This document shows, piece by piece, positions 17,767 through 28,567 of a stretch of DNA of 64,000 bases (positions are counted from its first letter, which is position 1; every line of letters begins with the position of its first letter). The stretch covers positions 1-64,000 of the forward strand of contig NZ_FNBW01000006.1 in NCBI RefSeq assembly GCF_900102465.1, written 5' to 3'. Source of the stretch: Thalassobaculum litoreum DSM 18839. Lineage in GTDB: Bacteria > Pseudomonadota > Alphaproteobacteria > Thalassobaculales > Thalassobaculaceae. Both the position numbers and the translations under genes were made by a program. Under the pieces are notes generated by a model that did no database searches, was not told the origin of the DNA, and saw only the letters and a program-made list of their open reading frames with translations.

Positions 17767-18789
17767 ATGTCGGGCATCCCGTTGTTGGACACGCTGAACG
17801 GTCGGGTCGGATCGCCGCCGCCGGTCTGGCTGATGCGCCAGGCCGGGCGCTATCTGCCCGAGTACAAGGAAACCCGGAAACTGGCCGGCGGTTTCGTCGA
17901 TCTGTGCCTGAATCCGGAACTGGCCTGCGAAGTGACGATGCAGCCGATCAGGCGCTTCGGCTTCGATGCGGCGATCCTGTTCTCCGATATCCTGATCGTG
18001 CCCTATGGGGTCGGCCGGCGCCTGGAGTTCGTAGAAGGCCGCGGACCGGTCCTCGATCCGATCGAGAGCGAGGCCGAGATCCCGCCGTTCGACGCGGATG
18101 CGTTCCACGCCAAGGTCGGCAATGTGTACGAGACCGTCGCCCGTCTCCATGAAGCGCTCCCGAAGGAGGTGGCGCTGATCGGGTTCGCCGGCAGCCCCTG
18201 GACCGTCGCCTCCTACATGGTCGAGGGCGGCAGCAGCCGCGACTACGCGAAGCTCAAAGGCTGGGCCTATGGCCGTCCGGAGGGCTTCGCCAAGCTGATG
18301 GACCTCCTGGTCGACGCCACCGTGGCCTATCTGGACCGCCAGGTCGCCGCCGGCGCCCAGGTGGTGAAGCTGTTCGACAGCTGGGCCGGGGCGGCGCCGG
18401 AGAGCGTCTTCCGCCACGCAGTGGTCGAGCCGACGGCCGAGATCGTGCGCCGGCTGAAGGCGCTGCATCCCGAGGTCAAGGTGATCGGCTTCGCCCGCGG
18501 CGCCGGGGCGATGACCCGTGATTATGCGGCAGCCACCGGGATCGACGCGCTGGCGTTGGACAGCGCCATCCCGCTGGCCATGGCCTGCGCGCTCCAGGCC
18601 GAACTGCCGGTGCAGGGCAACCTCGATCCGATCGCCCTGGTCACGGGCGGCGACGCGCTGAGGTCGGAAACCGACCGCATCCTGGAGGCGCTGTCCGGCG
18701 GGCCGTTCATCTTCAACCTGGGCCACGGGATCGTGCCGCAGACCCCGCCGGAGCATGTGAAGGCCCTGCTCAAGCAGATCCGGGGCTGA
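17767..18789 (+). CDS. hemE: Uroporphyrinogen decarboxylase HemE
   Basis: HemE removes four acetate carboxyls from uroporphyrinogen III to give coproporphyrinogen III in heme synthesis. The 340 residues carry the signature RQAGRYLPEY at 24-33, including active-site Arg residues, and the second signature GFAGSPWTVASYM. The ATG at 17767 is chosen because AGGGAG stands six bases before it; an in-frame GTG lies at 17743. hemJ follows after 6 bp. Confidence 0.96.
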   Translation: MSGIPLLDTLNGRVGSPPPVWLMRQAGRYLPEYKETRKLAGGFVDLCLNPELACEVTMQPIRRFGFDAAILFSDILIVPYGVGRRLEFVEGRGPVLDPIESEAEIPPFDADAFHAKVGNVYETVARLHEALPKEVALIGFAGSPWTVASYMVEGGSSRDYAKLKGWAYGRPEGFAKLMDLLVDATVAYLDRQVAAGAQVVKLFDSWAGAAPESVFRHAVVEPTAEIVRRLKALHPEVKVIGFARGAGAMTRDYAAATGIDALALDSAIPLAMACALQAELPVQGNLDPIALVTGGDALRSETDRILEALSGGPFIFNLGHGIVPQTPPEHVKALLKQIRG

Positions 18790-18795
18790 GCGGCC

Positions 18796-19227
18796 ATGGA
18801 CTGGTACGGCATCGTCAAGGCGCTGCACGTGATCAGCGTCATTTCCTGGATGGCGGGGCTGCTCTATCTGCCCCGGCTGTTCGTCTATCACGCGTCGGAA
18901 CCGCCGGGCTCGGCCACCGCGGAGACCTTCAAGGTCATGGAGCGCCGGCTGTACCGGGCGATCATGAATCCGGCGATGATGGCGACCTGGGTGTTCGGCC
19001 TGGCCATGCTCTGGATGACCCCGGGCTGGCTCGAGGACGGCTGGATGCACGCCAAGCTGTTCCTGGTCCTCGTGCTCACCGCGACGCACCACATGATGGG
19101 GCGGTGGCGCAAGGCCTTCGCGGCCGACGAGAACGGAAATTCGACCCGGTTCTACCGAATCGCCAACGAAATCCCCACCTTACTGATGGTCGTCGTGGTC
19201 TTCCTGGTGATCACGAAACCGTTTTAA
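18796..19227 (+). CDS. hemJ: Protoporphyrinogen IX oxidase HemJ
   Basis: HemJ is the membrane-bound, oxygen-independent-type protoporphyrinogen oxidase found where HemG and HemY are missing. The 143 residues have four hydrophobic segments. The conserved His11 lies in KALHVISVISWMAGL, and the conserved Lys in MHAKLFLVLVL. The ATG at 18796 is six bases after hemE, giving a small heme operon upstream of rho, as in other alphaproteobacteria. Confidence 0.93.
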   Translation: MDWYGIVKALHVISVISWMAGLLYLPRLFVYHASEPPGSATAETFKVMERRLYRAIMNPAMMATWVFGLAMLWMTPGWLEDGWMHAKLFLVLVLTATHHMMGRWRKAFAADENGNSTRFYRIANEIPTLLMVVVVFLVITKPF

Positions 19228-19426
19228 GACCTGTCGTACGGTTAACGGCGTTGACACCGTCCGGTGGGTCGGGTAAGGCCTGTTTCCGGTCGCCGGCCGC
19301 GACCGCTTTTCTCCGGAACATTGCATGTGTTGCAGACGGCCCCCGTATGGACGGGCCCATGGGTAAAACGAAAACCCTTTGCGTCGGGCGCGTTCCGGTC
19401 CCTTCCCTGAAGGCAATCCACAGCAG

Positions 19427-20686
<1,260 letters not shown>

Positions 20687-20805
20687 GGGATCGGGAAGTT
20701 CCGGCTTCCCCCGTCATCCCATATCGCTCGTCGTCATCCTGATGACCCCGGACCTGATCCGGGGCAGGATCATGATCCGGGCGGATCGGACAGAATTCTG
20801 GAACG

Positions 20806-20831
20806 GGCCGGCCTTCGGGGTCGGCCTTTTT
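20806..20831 (+). terminator. Rho-independent terminator after rho
   Basis: GGCCGGCC, a TTCGG loop and GGTCGGCC form an eight-pair stem (one G-T pair), followed at once by TTTTT. It lies 120 bp after the rho stop. Confidence 0.75.
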
Positions 20832-20864
20832 CGTGGCGACGGCGGTCCCCTCCCCCTCCTCTCC

Positions 20865-20981
20865 CCCACTCCCCGGACTTGTTCCGGGGCCTACGCATGG
20901 CTCGGTACGGTCGCTAAGGAGCTATCCCCATCCGTCTCGACGGGTGAACACGTGGGCCCCGGAACAAGTCCGGGGAGTGGG
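20865..20981. repeat. Long inverted-repeat element A
   Basis: Two perfect 27-bp arms (20865-20891 and 20955-20981) face each other across 63 bp. Each arm holds its own small palindrome CCCCGGA-CTTGT-TCCGGGG. A single palindrome of the same type (CCCCGGA-CCTGA-TCCGGGG) lies at 20746-20764. Similar long inverted elements occur at 25150 and 50423. The rest of the 418-bp gap 20687-21104 shows the rho terminator and no gene. Confidence 0.8.
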
Positions 20982-21104
20982 TGAAGGGGGAAGGTGCCGC
21001 ACAAGCATGCCGCACATCCCCAACACCGCCGCCGCACCTTGTCGCTCCCCCGCCCCCGTGATAGCTCAAAGGCTTGACCGTTCACCGCCTGCGAAGGGGC
21101 GTCG

Positions 21105-21947
21105 ATGGCCCATCCCCAGCCGCCTGAGTCCGATCCGCAAAGCCCGTCCGCCCCAACGGCGCCGGCCAAATCTCCCAGGGTCGGGCTGTTCGTCACCTGC
21201 CTGGTCGACATGTTCCGGCCGTCCATCGGCTTCGCCACCCTCAAGCTGCTGGAGGATGCCGGCTGCACGGTGGTCGTGCCGGCGGCCCAGACCTGCTGCG
21301 GCCAGCCGGCCTTCAATTCCGGCGACAACAAGGACACCCGCGCGATCGCCACTCAGGTCATTGAAGCGTTCGAGGGGCTGGACTACGTGGTTGCCCCGTC
21401 CGGGTCCTGCGCCGGGATGATCCGCGAGCATTACCCGGAGCTGTTCGCCGACGACCCGGCCATGGCCCAGCGCGCCCAGCACGTGGCCAAGCGGACCTAC
21501 GAGCTGACCTCCTTCCTGGTCGACGTGCTCGGCGTCACCAAGGTCGATGCGGCGATGGCCGGCACCGTCACCTATCACGACAGCTGCTCCGGCCTGCGCG
21601 AGCTGGAGGTGAAGGTCCAGCCGCGCCGCCTGCTCGCCGGGGTCAGCGGCCTGTCGCTCACCGAACTTCCGGGGGCGGAGGTGTGCTGCGGCTTCGGCGG
21701 CACCTTCTGCGTCAAGTACCCGGAGATCTCCGACAAGATGGTCACCAACAAGGCCGAGGAGATCGTCGCCACCGGCGCCGACACCCTGCTGGCCGGCGAT
21801 CTCGGCTGCCTGCTGAACATGGCCGGCAAGCTGAAGCGCCTGGGGGCCGAGACCAAGGTGCGCCACGTGGCCGAGGTGCTGGCCGGGATGACCGACACGC
21901 CCGCCATCGGCGACCCCGCCGCCTCCCTGCCCAACAAGGAGCGCTGA
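21105..21947 (+). CDS. lldE: L-lactate utilisation (Fe-S)-binding protein LldE/LutA
   Basis: This is the first subunit of the LldEFG (LutABC, YkgEFG) L-lactate oxidation complex. The 280 residues have two cysteine-rich CCG domains: TCCGQPAFNSG with the upstream FVTCLVDMFRP, and EVCCGFGGTFCVKYPE with upstream HDSCSGLREL. These bind Fe-S or heterodisulfide-type centres. The N-terminal ~24 residues are Pro-rich and probably not conserved; the ATG is at 21105. lldF begins 3 bp after the stop, so the three genes form one operon. Confidence 0.93.
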   Translation: MAHPQPPESDPQSPSAPTAPAKSPRVGLFVTCLVDMFRPSIGFATLKLLEDAGCTVVVPAAQTCCGQPAFNSGDNKDTRAIATQVIEAFEGLDYVVAPSGSCAGMIREHYPELFADDPAMAQRAQHVAKRTYELTSFLVDVLGVTKVDAAMAGTVTYHDSCSGLRELEVKVQPRRLLAGVSGLSLTELPGAEVCCGFGGTFCVKYPEISDKMVTNKAEEIVATGADTLLAGDLGCLLNMAGKLKRLGAETKVRHVAEVLAGMTDTPAIGDPAASLPNKER

Positions 21948-21950
21948 GCC

Positions 21951-23384
21951 ATGCAGTCCACGTCCAGGAACTTCAAGGACAACGCCCATAAGGCGCTGAA
22001 CGACGCGACCCTGCAGCGGGCGCTGCTGAACGTGAAGTCCGGCTTCCAGGAGAACCGGGCCCGCACGGTCGCCGGCCTGCCGGAATTCGAGCGGCTCCGC
22101 GATGCCGGCCGCGACATCAAGAACCACGTGCTGGCGAATCTGGATTTCTACCTGGAGCGGTTCGAGGAGAACGTCACTGCCAATGGCGGCCACGTGCACT
22201 GGTGCCGCACCCCGGCCGAGGCCCGCGAAAAGATCCTGGAGATCTGCAAGCGGCGGGAAGCCAAAACCGTCACCAAGGGCAAGTCCATGGTGGCCGAGGA
22301 GATCGGCCTCAACGACTACCTGGAGGAGAACGGCGTCGAGCCGATCGAGACCGATCTGGGCGAGTACATCATCCAGCTGCGCCACGAGCCGCCGAGCCAC
22401 ATCATCGCGCCGGCGATCCATGTCACCCGCGAGCAGATCGCGGTGGATTTCCGCCGCGAGCACAGCGATCTCGACCCGAACCGCCGCCTGGAAGAGCCCC
22501 GCGACTTCACCGACGAGGCGCGGGCCAAGCTGCGCGACAAGTATTTCGCCGCCGATGTGGGCATCACCGGCGCGAACTTCCTGATCGCCGAGACCGGCTC
22601 GACGGTCATCGTGACTAACGAAGGCAACGGCGACATGACCCAGCTGCTGGGCAAGGCCCATGTGGTCATCGCCAGCCTGGAGAAGATCGTCCCCACCCTG
22701 GAGGATGCCTCCACCATCCTGCGCCTGCTGGCCCGCTCGGCGACCGGGCAGGAGATGTCGGTCTACACCTCCTTCTCCACCGGTCCGCGCCGCTCGGAGG
22801 ACAGGGACGGGCCGGAGGAATTCCACGTCGTCCTGCTGGACAATGGCCGCAGCGCCATGCTGGGCACCGAGTTCCAGGACATGCTGCGCTGTATTCGGTG
22901 CGCCGCCTGCATGAACCACTGCCCGGTCTATGAGGCGGTTGGCGGCCATGCCTATGGCTGGGTGTATCCGGGGCCGATGGGCTCGGTGCTGACGCCGTCG
23001 CTGATCGGCGTGGAGGAGGCCGGCCACCTGCCGAACGCTTCCACCTTCTGCGGGCGCTGCGAGAGCGTGTGCCCGATGCGCATTCCACTACCGAAAATGA
23101 TGCGTCACTACCGCCAGCGCGAATTCGAAAAAGGCCTTTCGCCGCAAAAGGCTAGGGCGGGTCTGTCGGTATGGTCGTACGTTGCCACCCGACCCAAGCT
23201 GTATCGACTGGCCACCCGGCTGGCCTCCGGCCTGCTGGGTCGTCTCGGAAAGGTTAAGGGCCGCTTAACCACTCTGCCGCTGGCCGGCGGATGGACCTCG
23301 GTCCGCGACATGCCGGCACCCGAGGGCAAGACGTTCCACGATCTGTACCGCGACCGCCAGGCGGCCAAGGGAGGCCGGGAATGA
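21951..23384 (+). CDS. lldF: L-lactate utilisation ferredoxin-type protein LldF/LutB
   Basis: The electron-transferring subunit of the lactate oxidation complex has 477 residues. The N-terminal LUD domain (about 60-290, including TGANFLIAETGSTVIVTNEG) is followed by two [4Fe-4S] clusters with cysteines in CIRCAACMNHCPVY and CGRCESVCPM. The ATG at 21951 is translationally close to lldE. The stop overlaps the lldG start as ATGA. Confidence 0.95.
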   Translation: MQSTSRNFKDNAHKALNDATLQRALLNVKSGFQENRARTVAGLPEFERLRDAGRDIKNHVLANLDFYLERFEENVTANGGHVHWCRTPAEAREKILEICKRREAKTVTKGKSMVAEEIGLNDYLEENGVEPIETDLGEYIIQLRHEPPSHIIAPAIHVTREQIAVDFRREHSDLDPNRRLEEPRDFTDEARAKLRDKYFAADVGITGANFLIAETGSTVIVTNEGNGDMTQLLGKAHVVIASLEKIVPTLEDASTILRLLARSATGQEMSVYTSFSTGPRRSEDRDGPEEFHVVLLDNGRSAMLGTEFQDMLRCIRCAACMNHCPVYEAVGGHAYGWVYPGPMGSVLTPSLIGVEEAGHLPNASTFCGRCESVCPMRIPLPKMMRHYRQREFEKGLSPQKARAGLSVWSYVATRPKLYRLATRLASGLLGRLGKVKGRLTTLPLAGGWTSVRDMPAPEGKTFHDLYRDRQAAKGGRE

Positions 23385-24082
23385 GCGCGCGGGACGACAT
23401 TCTCGGCTCGATCCGCAAGTCGCTCGGCCGTGAGGCGCTGACCGGCGACGCGGCGGCCCAACTGCGCCAGCGCCTTGCCCAGCCTGCGCGGAACCTGATC
23501 CCCGATCGTACCGCCGGGCGGGATACCGCGGGCCTGACCACCCTGTTCGTCGATAAGGCGCGGGAGTTCGCCTGTACGGTGGACGAAGTGGACTCTCTGG
23601 ACGCCGTGCCGGAAGCGGTGCGCGCCTATCTGTCCCGCGAGAACCTGCCGGCGCGGCTTGTTCAGGCGCCGGCCCTGGCCGACGGATTGGACTGGTCGCA
23701 GACCCCGACCCTGGAGATCAAGACCGGTACCTCGGACGGTTCGGAAGACACCAGCGTTACCCCGGTCTTCGCGGCGGTGGCGGAAACCGGCACGCTGATG
23801 CTGACCTCCGACGTGACGACGCCGACGGGACTGAATTTCCTGCCGGAAAACCACATTGCCGTGCTGCGCCGCAGCCAGATCGTCGGCCCGCTGGAGGATG
23901 CCTGGGCCCGGTTCCGCGCCGCCCGCGCCAAGGCAGGCACTGCCGGTCCGGGGGACAGCTTCACCATGCCGCGAACGGTGAACCTGATCACCGGGCCGTC
24001 CCGCACAGGCGATATCGAGCAGAAGATTCAAATGGGCGCCCACGGTCCGCGCCGGCTGCACGTCATCCTCGTCGCCGATTGA
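23381..24082 (+). CDS. lldG: L-lactate utilisation LUD-domain protein LldG/LutC
   Basis: The third subunit of the lactate oxidation complex has 233 residues, and most of it is the LUD domain (VFAAVAETGTLMLTSDVTTP and the C-terminal TGPSRTGDIEQKIQMGAHGP). Start codons exist further upstream, but the ATG at 23381 overlaps the lldF stop (ATGA) and gives the family start MSARDDILGSIRKSLG. No lldP permease or LldR regulator gene is visible in the neighbourhood. Confidence 0.94.
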   Translation: MSARDDILGSIRKSLGREALTGDAAAQLRQRLAQPARNLIPDRTAGRDTAGLTTLFVDKAREFACTVDEVDSLDAVPEAVRAYLSRENLPARLVQAPALADGLDWSQTPTLEIKTGTSDGSEDTSVTPVFAAVAETGTLMLTSDVTTPTGLNFLPENHIAVLRRSQIVGPLEDAWARFRAARAKAGTAGPGDSFTMPRTVNLITGPSRTGDIEQKIQMGAHGPRRLHVILVAD

Positions 24083-24090
24083 GGTGGCGG

Positions 24091-24753
24091 ATGGCGGGCC
24101 CGCGCAAACCCCGGCGACCCTCCACGGATGAGCTGGACCTGTTCGGCAAGGTCCTGAAAGACGCCACCCGGATCGAAAGCGACCGGCATGCCGAGCACGC
24201 GGTGGCACCCGAACCGCTCCCCATTCCACCGCCTGAGAAACCCGCAACCCTGCAGAAACCTGCAGGGACCGTCGCGTATTCGCCACCTCCCCCGCCCCCC
24301 GCGCCGCCGGAAATCGCGCCGTCGGATCTGCGGGATCTCGCCCATGGCGGGGCGCCTGGCATGGACCGGCGTCTGCAGCTTCGTCTGAAGCGGGGCCAGC
24401 TGCCGATCGAGGCGCGCATCGACCTGCACGGCCTGTCGCGGGAAAAAGCCCATGTGACGCTGAACGGCTTCCTTGCCCGCCAGGAGGCCCTGGGCCGGCG
24501 CTGCGTGCTGGTGATCACCGGCAAGGGGCGGCCGGACTGGCAGGCGCCGAGATATGACGTCCCCTGGGGCCGCGACGACCGGGAAATCGGCGTGATCCGC
24601 CGGGCGCTGCCGGGCTGGCTGGGCGACTATCCCAATAAAGAGAGGATTCTCGCCTTCACGCCGGCCCAACCGCAGGACGGCGGCAAGGGCGCCTGGTACG
24701 TACTGCTGCGCCGGCGACGCGACCGCACGCGCGGCGGGCTGGACGAGACGTGA
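24091..24753 (+). CDS. Smr/MutS2 C-terminal domain protein
   Basis: A 220-residue protein with a C-terminal Smr domain, marked by IDLHGLSREKA (about 116-126) and VLVITGKG. Smr domains have nicking endonuclease or RNA-cleaving activity in other proteins; the role of stand-alone alphaproteobacterial copies is unclear. The middle (about 45-85) is Pro-rich. The ATG at 24091 follows GAGGTGG. It starts eight bases after lldG and overlaps the next gene as GTGA. Confidence 0.87.
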   Translation: MAGPRKPRRPSTDELDLFGKVLKDATRIESDRHAEHAVAPEPLPIPPPEKPATLQKPAGTVAYSPPPPPPAPPEIAPSDLRDLAHGGAPGMDRRLQLRLKRGQLPIEARIDLHGLSREKAHVTLNGFLARQEALGRRCVLVITGKGRPDWQAPRYDVPWGRDDREIGVIRRALPGWLGDYPNKERILAFTPAQPQDGGKGAWYVLLRRRRDRTRGGLDET

Positions 24754-25103
24754 CGCCGCTCGGCCAGCGTCTGCGCGATCTGCGCGAGAGCCGCGGCCTG
24801 ACGCTGGCGGTCATGGCCGAGGGGCTCGGCGTGTCGGCGGCCTATCTCTCCGCGGTGGAGCACGGCAAGCGCGCCCGGCCCCGCTCCGGATTCCTGGAGC
24901 TGGTGAATGCCTGCCTGAACCTGGACTGGGAAGAGGCGGAAGAACTGCGCCGCCTGTCGGAGATCTCGCGTCCCCGCGTGGTGCTCGACACCGGCGGCCT
25001 CAGTCCGAAGGCGACGGAGCTGGCGAACCTGATGGCGGTGCGGATCCGGGAGTTGGACGACAGCCGGATCGACACGCTGCTGGCGGAGCTGCGGGATCTG
25101 TGA
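24750..25103 (+). CDS. XRE-family helix-turn-helix regulator
   Basis: A 117-residue protein with an N-terminal Cro/C1-type helix-turn-helix (about 5-60; LTLAVMAEGLGVSAAYLSAVEHGK). A short helical C-terminus (LSPKATELANLMAVRIRELD) probably mediates oligomerisation. The GTG start at 24750 overlaps the Smr-gene stop as GTGA. Regulatory target unknown; it could act on the lld operon at whose end it sits, but no operator was identified. Confidence 0.88.
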   Translation: MTPLGQRLRDLRESRGLTLAVMAEGLGVSAAYLSAVEHGKRARPRSGFLELVNACLNLDWEEAEELRRLSEISRPRVVLDTGGLSPKATELANLMAVRIRELDDSRIDTLLAELRDL

Positions 25104-25149
25104 GGGCGTTAGTTTCGGAATCGTAATTACTGAATAACTTCCCTCATTC

Positions 25150-25269
25150 CCGACTTCCTGGACGACCCCTGACCTTGATTCAGGGATCGATCCAGGATCG
25201 TGCCCAAGAGTTCGTCACAGGATCCTGGATAGACCCCCGGATGGGATCCGGGGCCTTCCAGGAAGTCGG
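25150..25269. repeat. Long inverted-repeat element B
   Basis: The outer arms are 13 bp (25150-25162, 25257-25269), with several inner palindromes such as CCCTGACCTTGATTCAGGG and CCCCGGATGGGATCCGGGG. It fills most of the gap between the convergent XRE and hslU genes; the rest of 25104-25308 shows no gene. Confidence 0.65.
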
Positions 25270-25308
25270 ATTGGTTTGGAGTGAGGAAGAACGGGGACGG
25301 AGTGAGCC

Positions 25309-26622
25309 CTACAGGATGAACCGGCTCAGATCGGCGTTCTTGGCGAGTTCGCCGACCCGTTCCTTCACCATGGCGGCGTCGACCGTGACCGTCTGGCCGC
25401 CGCGGTCGGAGGCGGTGAAGCTCACCTCCTCCAGCAGCTTTTCCAACACCGTGTGCAGCCGGCGCGCGCCGAGGTTCTCGATCGACCGGTTGATGTCCAC
25501 CGCCATGTCGGCCAAGGCTTCGATGGCGTCTTCGGTGAAGTCGAGGGTGACGTCTTCGGTGCCCATCAGCGCCTTGTACTGGGTGACCAGGCTGGCTTCC
25601 GGCTCGGTGAGGATGCGGCGGAAATCGTCGCGGGTCAGCGCTTTCAGCTCGACCCGGATCGGCAGACGCCCCTGCAGCTCCGGCAGCAGGTCCGACGGCT
25701 TGGCCAGATGGAAGGCGCCCGAGGCGATGAACAGGATGAAGTCGGTCTTCACCGCCCCGTGCTTGGTGGCGACGGTGGTGCCCTCGATCAGCGGCAGCAG
25801 GTCGCGCTGCACGCCCTCGCGGCTGACATCGCCGCTGCTGCGCTCCTCCGAGCGGGCGATCTTGTCGACCTCGTCCAGGAACACGATACCGTTCTGCTCG
25901 ACCAGCTCGATCGCCTCGCGGGTGACCGCCTCCTCGTCGAGCAGCTTGTCGGCCTCCTGGCGCACCAGGACCTCGTAGCTCTCCGGCACGCTCATCCGCT
26001 TGCGCTTGCTCTGGCCGCCGAAGGCCTTGCCCAGCATGTCGTTCAGGTTCATCACGCCGAGCTGGCCGCCGGGCATCCCGGGGATGTCGAAGGTCGGCAT
26101 GCCCGGCGCGCCGCCGCCGCTGGTCACGTCGATCTCGATCTCGCGCTCTGCAAGCAGGCCCTCGCGCAGCATTTTGCGGAACTTCTGCCGGGTCTCCTGG
26201 CTGGCGCTGTCGCCGACCAGGGCGTCGATCACCCGCTCCTCGGCCTGCAGTTCGGCCTTGGCGTGGACCTCCTTGCGCATCCGCTCGCGGGTCATGGTGA
26301 TGGCGGACTCCAGCAGGTCGCGGATGATGGATTCCACGTCGCGGCCGACATAGCCGACCTCGGTGAACTTGGTCGCCTCCACCTTCAGGAACGGCGCGTT
26401 CGCCAGCTTGGCGAGCCGGCGGGCGATCTCGGTCTTGCCGACGCCGGTCGGGCCGATCATCAGGATGTTCTTCGGCAGGATCTCCTCGCGCAGACCCTCG
26501 TCCAGCTGCCGGCGGCGCCAGCGGTTGCGCAGGGCGATGGCGACGGCGCGCTTGGCGTCCTTCTGACCGATGATGAAGCGGTCGAGCTCGGAGACGATCT
26601 CTCGGGGGGAAAAGTCGGTCAT
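25309..26622 (-). CDS. hslU: ATP-dependent protease ATPase subunit HslU (ClpY)
   Basis: HslU is the unfoldase ring of the HslUV protease. The 437 residues have Walker A GPTGVGKT near residue 60, the pore motif region GYVGRDVES, an intermediate (I) domain (about 110-240), and Walker [12 protein letters not shown]. The C-terminus LSRFIL is the tail that docks into HslV. The ATG at 26622 overlaps the hslV TGA as ATGA; the open frame continues upstream but is not needed. Confidence 0.97.
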   Translation of the reverse strand: MTDFSPREIVSELDRFIIGQKDAKRAVAIALRNRWRRRQLDEGLREEILPKNILMIGPTGVGKTEIARRLAKLANAPFLKVEATKFTEVGYVGRDVESIIRDLLESAITMTRERMRKEVHAKAELQAEERVIDALVGDSASQETRQKFRKMLREGLLAEREIEIDVTSGGGAPGMPTFDIPGMPGGQLGVMNLNDMLGKAFGGQSKRKRMSVPESYEVLVRQEADKLLDEEAVTREAIELVEQNGIVFLDEVDKIARSEERSSGDVSREGVQRDLLPLIEGTTVATKHGAVKTDFILFIASGAFHLAKPSDLLPELQGRLPIRVELKALTRDDFRRILTEPEASLVTQYKALMGTEDVTLDFTEDAIEALADMAVDINRSIENLGARRLHTVLEKLLEEVSFTASDRGGQTVTVDAAMVKERVGELAKNADLSRFIL

Positions 26623-27164
26623 AGGCCTTCGACGGTTACGTTGTCGTTGGTGTAGATGCAGATGTCGGCGGCGATCGCCATGGCGCGCCGGGCAATGGCC
26701 TCGGCGTCCATGTCGTCCCGGTCGGCGAGCGCCCGGGCGGCGGCGAGCGCGTAGGATCCGCCGGATCCGATGCCGATCAGCCCGTCCTCCGGCTCCAGGA
26801 CGTCGCCGGTGCCGGTCAGCACCAGGGAGACGTCGGCATCGACCACGGCCATCATCGCCTCCAGGCGGCGCAGGTAGCGGTCGGTGCGCCAGTCCTTGGC
26901 CAGCTCGACGCAGGCGCGGGTGAGCTGACCTGGATGCTGCTCCAGCTTGGCTTCCAGCCGCTCGAACAGGGTGAAGGCGTCGGCCGTGGCCCCGGCGAAC
27001 CCGGCGATCACGTTGCCGCCGGACAGCCGGCGCACCTTGCGCGCGGTCGCCTTCATCACGGTGTTGCCGAACGTCACCTGCCCGTCGCCGGCGACGACGA
27101 CGCGACCGCCCTTGCGCACGGCCAGGATCGTCGTGCCGTGCCACTGGGTCGGATCGTCACTCAT
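26619..27164 (-). CDS. hslV: ATP-dependent protease peptidase subunit HslV (ClpQ)
   Basis: HslV is the proteolytic core. In the 181 residues the mature N-terminal Thr nucleophile is in [12 protein letters not shown] (Thr11), exposed after removal of a short propeptide. GDGQVTFGN and [13 protein letters not shown] are family segments. The ATG is at 27164. It heads hslVU and diverges from hisB across 136 bp, an arrangement common in alphaproteobacteria. Confidence 0.97.
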   Translation of the reverse strand: MSDDPTQWHGTTILAVRKGGRVVVAGDGQVTFGNTVMKATARKVRRLSGGNVIAGFAGATADAFTLFERLEAKLEQHPGQLTRACVELAKDWRTDRYLRRLEAMMAVVDADVSLVLTGTGDVLEPEDGLIGIGSGGSYALAAARALADRDDMDAEAIARRAMAIAADICIYTNDNVTVEGL

Positions 27165-27300
27165 GGGGTTCTGCCTTATTCCGATGGTCAGGCGAATGTA
27201 ATGTCCGGCGCGCGCGGTTCAAGCAAGTCTGGCGGGCGCCTTAGACTGGCACCTGGGCGGCCTTCCTGCTAAACAGCCGCCATTCTCCAGGGAGGGTGGC

Positions 27301-27900
27301 ATGGCCCGCACGGCGCGCGTGGAGCGCAACACCAATGAGACCCGTATTTCCGCCTCCGTCGATCTGGACGGATCGGGCGCCTATGACGTGGCGACTGGCA
27401 TCGGGTTCCTCGACCATATGCTGGAGCAGCTCTCCCGACATTCCCTGATCGACCTGACCGTCAAGGCCGAGGGCGATCTGCATATCGACGATCACCACAC
27501 GGTGGAAGATTCCGGCTATGCGGTGGGCTCGGCCATCGCCCAGGCGCTGGGCGAGCGGCGCGGCATCACCCGCTACGGCTCCTGCCTGCTGCCGATGGAC
27601 GAGGCGCTGACCCGGGTGGCGATCGACCTGTCGGGCCGGCCGTTCCTGTCCTGGGGCGTGGTGTTCCCGACCCAGAAGGTCGGCACCTTCGATACCGAAC
27701 TGTTCAAGGAGTGGTTCCGCGCCTTTGCCCAGGCGTCGGGCGCCACCCTGCATGTGGACACCCTCAAGGGCGAGAACAGCCACCATATCGTGGAGACCTG
27801 TTTCAAGGGTCTCGCCCGCGCCCTGCGCGCGGCGGTGGAGATCGACCCGCGCAAGGCCGACGCCGTGCCGTCGACCAAGGGCGCGCTGCGGAGCGACTGA
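27301..27900 (+). CDS. hisB: Imidazoleglycerol-phosphate dehydratase HisB
   Basis: It catalyses the sixth step of histidine synthesis, the Mn-dependent dehydration of imidazoleglycerol phosphate. The 199 residues are a monofunctional form without a phosphatase domain. Metal-binding His/Glu clusters are visible in [25 protein letters not shown] and GENSHHIVE. The ATG at 27301 is preceded by GGAGGGTGGC. It is the first gene of a seven-gene run. Confidence 0.97.
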   Translation: MARTARVERNTNETRISASVDLDGSGAYDVATGIGFLDHMLEQLSRHSLIDLTVKAEGDLHIDDHHTVEDSGYAVGSAIAQALGERRGITRYGSCLLPMDEALTRVAIDLSGRPFLSWGVVFPTQKVGTFDTELFKEWFRAFAQASGATLHVDTLKGENSHHIVETCFKGLARALRAAVEIDPRKADAVPSTKGALRSD

Positions 27901-27907
27901 GGCGGCC

Positions 27908-28567
27908 ATGCAGACCATCGCGATTATCGACTACGGGTCGGGGAACCTCCGCTCGGCGGCGAAGGCTTTCGAGCGGTCGTCCCGGGAAGCCGGCGTGGCC
28001 GCCGACATTCAGGTAACCGACGACCTGGGCATCATCGCCCGGGCCGACCGGATCGTCCTTCCGGGGGTCGGCGCCTTCGGCGATTGCCGCGACGGGGTCG
28101 AGCGGGTCCAGGGGCTGCGCGAGACGCTGGAGGCGCGGGTGATCCGCGAGGCGGTGCCGTTCCTGGGCATCTGCGTCGGCATGCAGCTCATGGCCAGGGC
28201 CGGGTTCGAGCACCTGACCACGGAGGGCTTCGGCTGGATCGACGGCGAGGTCCACCGGATCGAGCCGGCCGACGAGGATGACGGCCGTCAGCGCAAGGTA
28301 CCGCATATGGGCTGGAACGTGCTGAGCGTTCAGGGCGGCCACCATCCGGTGCTGGCCGGGCTGGAGGACGGGCACCACGCCTATTTCGTCCATTCCTATG
28401 CCATGCGCCTTGAGACCGCCGATCAGCAGCTCGCCACCGTGGATTACGGCGGCCCGATCTGCGCCATGGTCGGCCGGGACAATATGATCGGAACCCAGTT
28501 CCACCCCGAGAAGAGCCAGGCGACCGGCCTGCGCCTCATCGCCAACTTCATCGGATGGACGCCATGA
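27908..28567 (+). CDS. hisH: Imidazole glycerol phosphate synthase, glutaminase subunit HisH
   Basis: HisH releases ammonia from glutamine and feeds it to HisF. The 219 residues have the nucleophile Cys in PFLGICVGMQLM and a catalytic His-Glu in TQFHPEKSQ. YGSGNLRS at the N-terminus and the oxyanion turn LPGVGAFGD are present. The ATG at 27908 gives the family start. Unusually, an acetyltransferase gene separates it from hisA. Confidence 0.96.
   Translation: MQTIAIIDYGSGNLRSAAKAFERSSREAGVAADIQVTDDLGIIARADRIVLPGVGAFGDCRDGVERVQGLRETLEARVIREAVPFLGICVGMQLMARAGFEHLTTEGFGWIDGEVHRIEPADEDDGRQRKVPHMGWNVLSVQGGHHPVLAGLEDGHHAYFVHSYAMRLETADQQLATVDYGGPICAMVGRDNMIGTQFHPEKSQATGLRLIANFIGWTP

Noticed and set aside
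19251-19279. Possible rho promoter beginning TTGACA
   Set aside because: The spacer leads to TAAGGC, a poor -10, so it is not listed as a promoter.
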